Below are positions 60,207-64,000 of a DNA stretch of 64,000 nucleotides, in pieces. The notes below the pieces were generated by a model. That model saw only the letters and a list, made by a program, of their open reading frames with translations, searched no databases and was not told where the DNA came from. The translations under genes and the position numbers were made by a program. Origin of the DNA: Primula veris (Eukaryota; Streptophyta; Magnoliopsida; Ericales; Primulaceae); the NCBI GenBank assembly GCA_963682055.1, contig OY821744.1, forward strand, positions 35,564,967-35,628,966, read 5' to 3'. Numbering within the stretch: position 1 is the stretch's first letter; the number at the start of each line of letters is the position of its first letter.

Positions 60207-61229
60207 GAGGAAGGAACTCGGTCATCATGGTCTAGTCTACAGCTAGCAGTAGTACTGAATTGAATTACGTAAATTGTATTGGTTTATGTTGTATTTGACT
60301 ATCTGTACTTGTACTTGTATTGGGTAAACGTAGGGGTATAATGAGAGAGTTGTATACTGGGTTGTTTTTAATGTGCATTTTATGTTATGTTGTAAAACAA
60401 AGGATGTTTGTTACTCAACAACAATAACAATAAAAACAAAGGATGTTATCAAAATCTGAAGTAACAACATAAAGGTTTGTTGAGTGGTGTTATTGTTATA
60501 ATGGAAAAGAAGAAAAAAGAAGGAAGATAAAGAGAATGATAGAGATGGAAAAGAAGAAAGAGAGACGGGTGGGACAAGTGAGATGAAAGGGGGAGGGGAA
60601 TGTGTTGTAAAATGGGAGATGGGGTGTGAAAAGTGCAATTAGTCGTAAGTAGTGGGACTAGGTAGACAGAAGTTGAGTTTAGGACTGGTTAATAATACTA
60701 ATAAAATAATCTCTCTCTTTTTCTCTCTTTATATATAATATAAAATATATAGTACTTAGTTAAACCCCAACACACACAGTTTAGAGAGAGAGAGAGAAAG
60801 AGGTGTTTGGATTGGGTTTGTCAGTACACACCCCACTCCACTTTTGTAATTACTATTTATTATAATAATAATAGGAGTATATTATTTTATTATATGCACA
60901 CAAACATAAAACAAATACTAAAAAGGAAAGGAATAAAAGACTACTCGATTAGAATCTCTCTCTCTCTCTCTCTCTCTCTCTTTCGCTGGTAATGTAAATC
61001 TTAACCCTTATTTATATTTGCATCTTTTCTCTTTAATTTCTTTTTCTGTTATTACATTTGATAGATTCATTCAACTTGTCACCCCCCATACTTGATTTGT
61101 TTTCTTTTAATTAATTATATGAAATTTTTGATGATAGATCGATTTCCCTACTTTTGACCTGAATAGATTGAATTTGGGTTTTGCAATTCACACACTTAAT
61201 TTTTAGAATCTTGATTCTTGTTTTCATTC

Positions 61230-61262
<33 letters not shown>

Positions 61263-61762
61263 TTCAATTTCAATCTTGATTGCTTCCTCTCTATCTCTCC
61301 TCTTTTTTTTTACTTCATATCCGTCTATATTATTTGTATTGTCTTTGAGTCTATTACTTCTTTTTAATCCAAATTCCAATCTTTCCTCTTTTTTTATTTT
61401 TTTTTATTAATTGTTTTGAAACTAACTCCATTTAAATCTGCTAATTTTAATTCTTGTGCAGCTTTTGCTTTTAAGCCCAATTGGTAAATTTTACAACCCT
61501 CTGCTCTTTCCTGCTGCACCACCTATTCTATGTATATAATTGTATGTCCATATTTTTCAATATAATAAGGTTTTATTCTCTCTCTCTCTCTCTCTCTCTC
61601 AGGAACTGATTAGTAACTGCTGCATCTTTGTGTTTTGCAGATTTTGCTCTTTTTTTTAATTAATTCATTTGACAGTGGGTTCTGGGTTTTACGGTTGAAC
61701 CAACACCTGTAACATATATCAGAGTAAGGGTTGAATCTTGAGTACTGTATTAAGGTGGCGGG
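60207..61762. other. Intergenic region between ABCB and the SEC23-like gene
   Basis: Contains the ABCB 3' UTR and the SEC23-like promoter and leader. CT runs occur near 60956-60981 and 61578-61600 and a TG run near 61240-61262. A leader intron is plausible from 60989 (CGCTG|GTAATG) to 61640 (TTTTGCAG), which would place the CT run at 60956-60981 in the first untranslated exon. No other gene is seen. Confidence 0.6.
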
Positions 61763-64000
61763 ATGGCCAATCAGCCGGATTTGTCGTCCCCAATAGGTTC
61801 AATAAAAAACCAGAATGATAGTCCTCTTAAAAGGTACACTCCAACAGTAACACCACCACCACCCATGGTTGTAGGTCCACCTCCACCTCGATTCCCTCAA
61901 CCGTCTCTCCTAAAACCCAATAACGTTCCTTCCCCATCTCACCTGTCAAGTACACCAACCCCACAAGGAGTAGGAGTAGGAGTAGGAGTAGGGGGGCAAA
62001 ACCCAATGATAAGGAGGAGTAATAGTGGCAGTCCTTCACCGACTATGGCGTACATGAGCACTCCGCCAGGTGCACCTGTGTTCTCCTCCCCTTTACAACC
62101 TGCCGCTGTGCCCTTTAGAACATCTCCGGCTACTCCACAGCCTCTTGCTCTCTCCTCCAACTCTCCTTCTACTCTTCCCACTTCCTCACCACCAAATCCC
62201 TCTTACCTTTTGTCTAATGGTGGAGGATCCACCGCCAGCCTCGACCAGCACCACCATCTTATGTCCTCTGAGCAACCCGTACCTATTGCAGAAACCGCTA
62301 ATGTTCTCTTCTCGGCTCACAAGGTACATACAAAATATTCTATTTCTTCACTGAAACTGCATAATCTGATGCATTCCTCTGGTTGCATCTTTTTATTACA
62401 GAAGTGCACTTCCGTTGTTGATGTTTATGTGAAAATACATACATTTTTGCAATAGTTTCAATTCATCATAGGAGCTGTGTTTAGTAGAGAAGTTGAGAAA
62501 TGTACACCCCTTGCATTGGGAGTCGTGAAAAGTAGTTGGATATAGACAATACATTTCTTCCTGTAAAACATGGATCAATATGCTTTCCCCGTGCTAGCCA
62601 AACAACTATTTTTACTTTGGAAGAGGGGCCTCTTAACTGCGTTTTAAAACAGCTATCCTAATTGTTTTTATGTGAGCCGTTGGGTTCAAAAGTGGGTTTT
62701 CAAAGTAAAAGATCTAAAGGTTGAAGAGATTCTAGGAATATATAAAAATAAGGTTTAAACAATACTTGTGTTTCCTTTCTCCTTATCTTTTCCATCTCCC
62801 CAAATATCAAAACCTAGAATAATCCCTGGATCATCACTAATACTCTTTAAATTAATTTTCCAATTTGATAAAATTGATTAAATAGAATCACAAATTTTGG
62901 ACAGTGCACATCACTCAAGCATGACGAAATCACTATAACTTTAAGAGAAGTTTCTTCCTTTATCCATATAAAAAATTGCGGATAAAATTAAACCGACATG
63001 TCCTTTCATTTGTCCGATTTGGCTCTCTGACGACTAGAAATACGAGCTATAAAAGTATTCTTAAATTCAATTTAAATCATCTAATTTTTTCAATATACAT
63101 GTGAGAATGGGTTTGTGTTGCTTCAATGGTGGATTAAATTGAAGTCCAGCTTGCAGAGCATCTAGGCTAGAATAATTAGTTATTTCATCAATTTGATCGG
63201 AAAGGAAACCATATTTGGGAAATATGAGGGGAGGAGAAAAAAAAAACTCTCTTCTGGGTTCGTTGGAGTATTGAGTAGTTAAGGAGAGAGGAAGCAAAAG
63301 AAATCATTTAAAGTTATTTATTTACTTATTAGAGCCCCTTATGTAACAGCCTTTGGATCTTTCACTTTTGAATCCAACGGCTCACATAAAAACAGTTAGG
63401 ATAACTGTTTTAAAAACGCAGTTTGAGGCCCCTCTTCCTTTTACTTTTGTGGTTTATGTGAAAGCACGGACTTTTTGGCTTTACTCTTCGTTGTTGGCGT
63501 GTTTGCTAGAAGTTAAGAAAAGTATACCGCAAGTAGTTAATATTAGTTCTAAAACATACTTTTTGAAGAAAATCATGTGTATGTTTACTCTCAGTTTATT
63601 TGGTAGATGCTTACCTTAAAAAATGTACATAAATACACTTAGTTTTGCCAGCTAAACAAATATTTATTTATTCAAACCTTGTGTAAAAATTATTGCTGAC
63701 CTTGTTTTACCTGGCCCGTGTGTCTCCTTAGGTGCTAAAACAAAAGAAGCTGGCAAACATACCTAGTTTAGGATTTGGCGCGATTGTTTCCCCTGGGAGT
63801 GAAATATCACCTGGTCCTCAAATAATACAGCGCACTCCTCATCGCTGCTTGAGTTGTGGAGCTTATTCAAACCTCTACTGCAACATCTTAGCTGCCTCTG
63901 GTCAATGGCAATGCGTAATTTGCCGGAAACTCAACGGAAGTGAGGGCGAATACGTAGCTTCCAGCAAGGAAGAGCTCCATCACCTTCCGGAACTGTCTTC
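61763..64000 (+). CDS. SEC23-like COPII coat protein (5' part only)
   Basis: Exon 1 is 61763-62323 (187 codons) and exon 2 starts at 63732 and runs off the window; they join in phase 0 through a GT-AG intron. Exon 1 encodes a Pro/Ser-rich disordered extension (PPPP runs, FPQPSLLKPN, a Gly-Val run from a GTAGGA microsatellite near 61968-61991). Exon 2 encodes KQKKLANIPSLGFGAIVSP and then a CX2C...CX2C zinc finger (CLSCGAYSN...WQCVIC), the Sec23/Sec24 zinc-finger signature. SEC23 is the GTPase-activating inner-coat subunit of COPII vesicles leaving the endoplasmic reticulum. From memory the long Pro-rich N-terminus and this finger match the plant paralogue At4g01810 better than canonical SEC23. 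Trunk, helical and gelsolin domains lie beyond the edge. Confidence 0.88.
62619..63438. mobile_element. Mutator-type MITE with long inverted repeats (SEC23-like intron 1)
   Basis: The 820-bp insert is flanked by the exact 9-bp target duplication TTTTACTTT at 62610-62618 and 63439-63447. The ends GGAAGAGGGGCCTC and GAGGCCCCTCTTCC start inverted repeats of about 90 bp with a few mismatches (62619-62710 against 63350-63438). The 9-bp duplication and long inverted repeats fit Mutator-like elements. The interior has no recognisable transposase or host gene fragment. Confidence 0.88.

Overview
This window reads as nuclear DNA from a dicotyledonous plant. It is AT-rich, rich in microsatellites, and carries long genes with many GT-AG introns, plant-specific gene families and plant LTR retrotransposons. 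Bacterial features (operons, ribosome binding sites, CRISPR) are absent. Exons were assembled by hand from reading-frame continuity, splice sites and remembered family sequences.

Layout: (1) 12-7631 (+), a multi-pass membrane protein of an uncharacterised plant family. Its third intron holds a complete antisense Copia element (1364-6679) with near-identical LTRs and an open 1451-residue gag-pol. (2) 9323-18741 (+), a 20-exon WD-repeat gene of the WDR6/Trm734 type, predicted to help 2'-O-methylate tRNA. (3) 20136-28587 (-), the 20-exon gene for chloroplast SecA1, convergent with the WDR6 gene. One of its introns starts with GA instead of GT. (4) 31747-33415 (+), a two-exon BAHD acyltransferase. 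(5) 33753-39492, a 165-bp CACTA-type MITE followed by a Gypsy chromovirus with one premature stop. (6) 39498-44994, AT-rich intergenic DNA. (7) 44995-60206 (+), an 11-exon full-size ABCB transporter closest to the auxin-transporting ABCB4/ABCB21 group. Its introns carry a hAT-type MITE, a 6.9-kb non-autonomous Copia element with identical LTRs, and a second hAT-like element. (8) 61763 to the window edge (+), the start of a SEC23-like COPII coat gene whose first intron holds a Mutator-type MITE with a 9-bp target duplication.

The host genes do not form one pathway. Four of them (WDR6-like, SECA1, ABCB, SEC23-like) have close Arabidopsis counterparts that, from memory, sit together at At4g01800-At4g01860, so the block looks like conserved microsynteny with local rearrangement and an added BAHD gene.

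The most notable points are the amount of recent transposition into introns of intact genes, the coding-dead Copia element with identical LTRs and no recognisable primer-binding site (implying mobilisation in trans), and the GA-AG intron in SECA1. No wholly new biological system was recognised.
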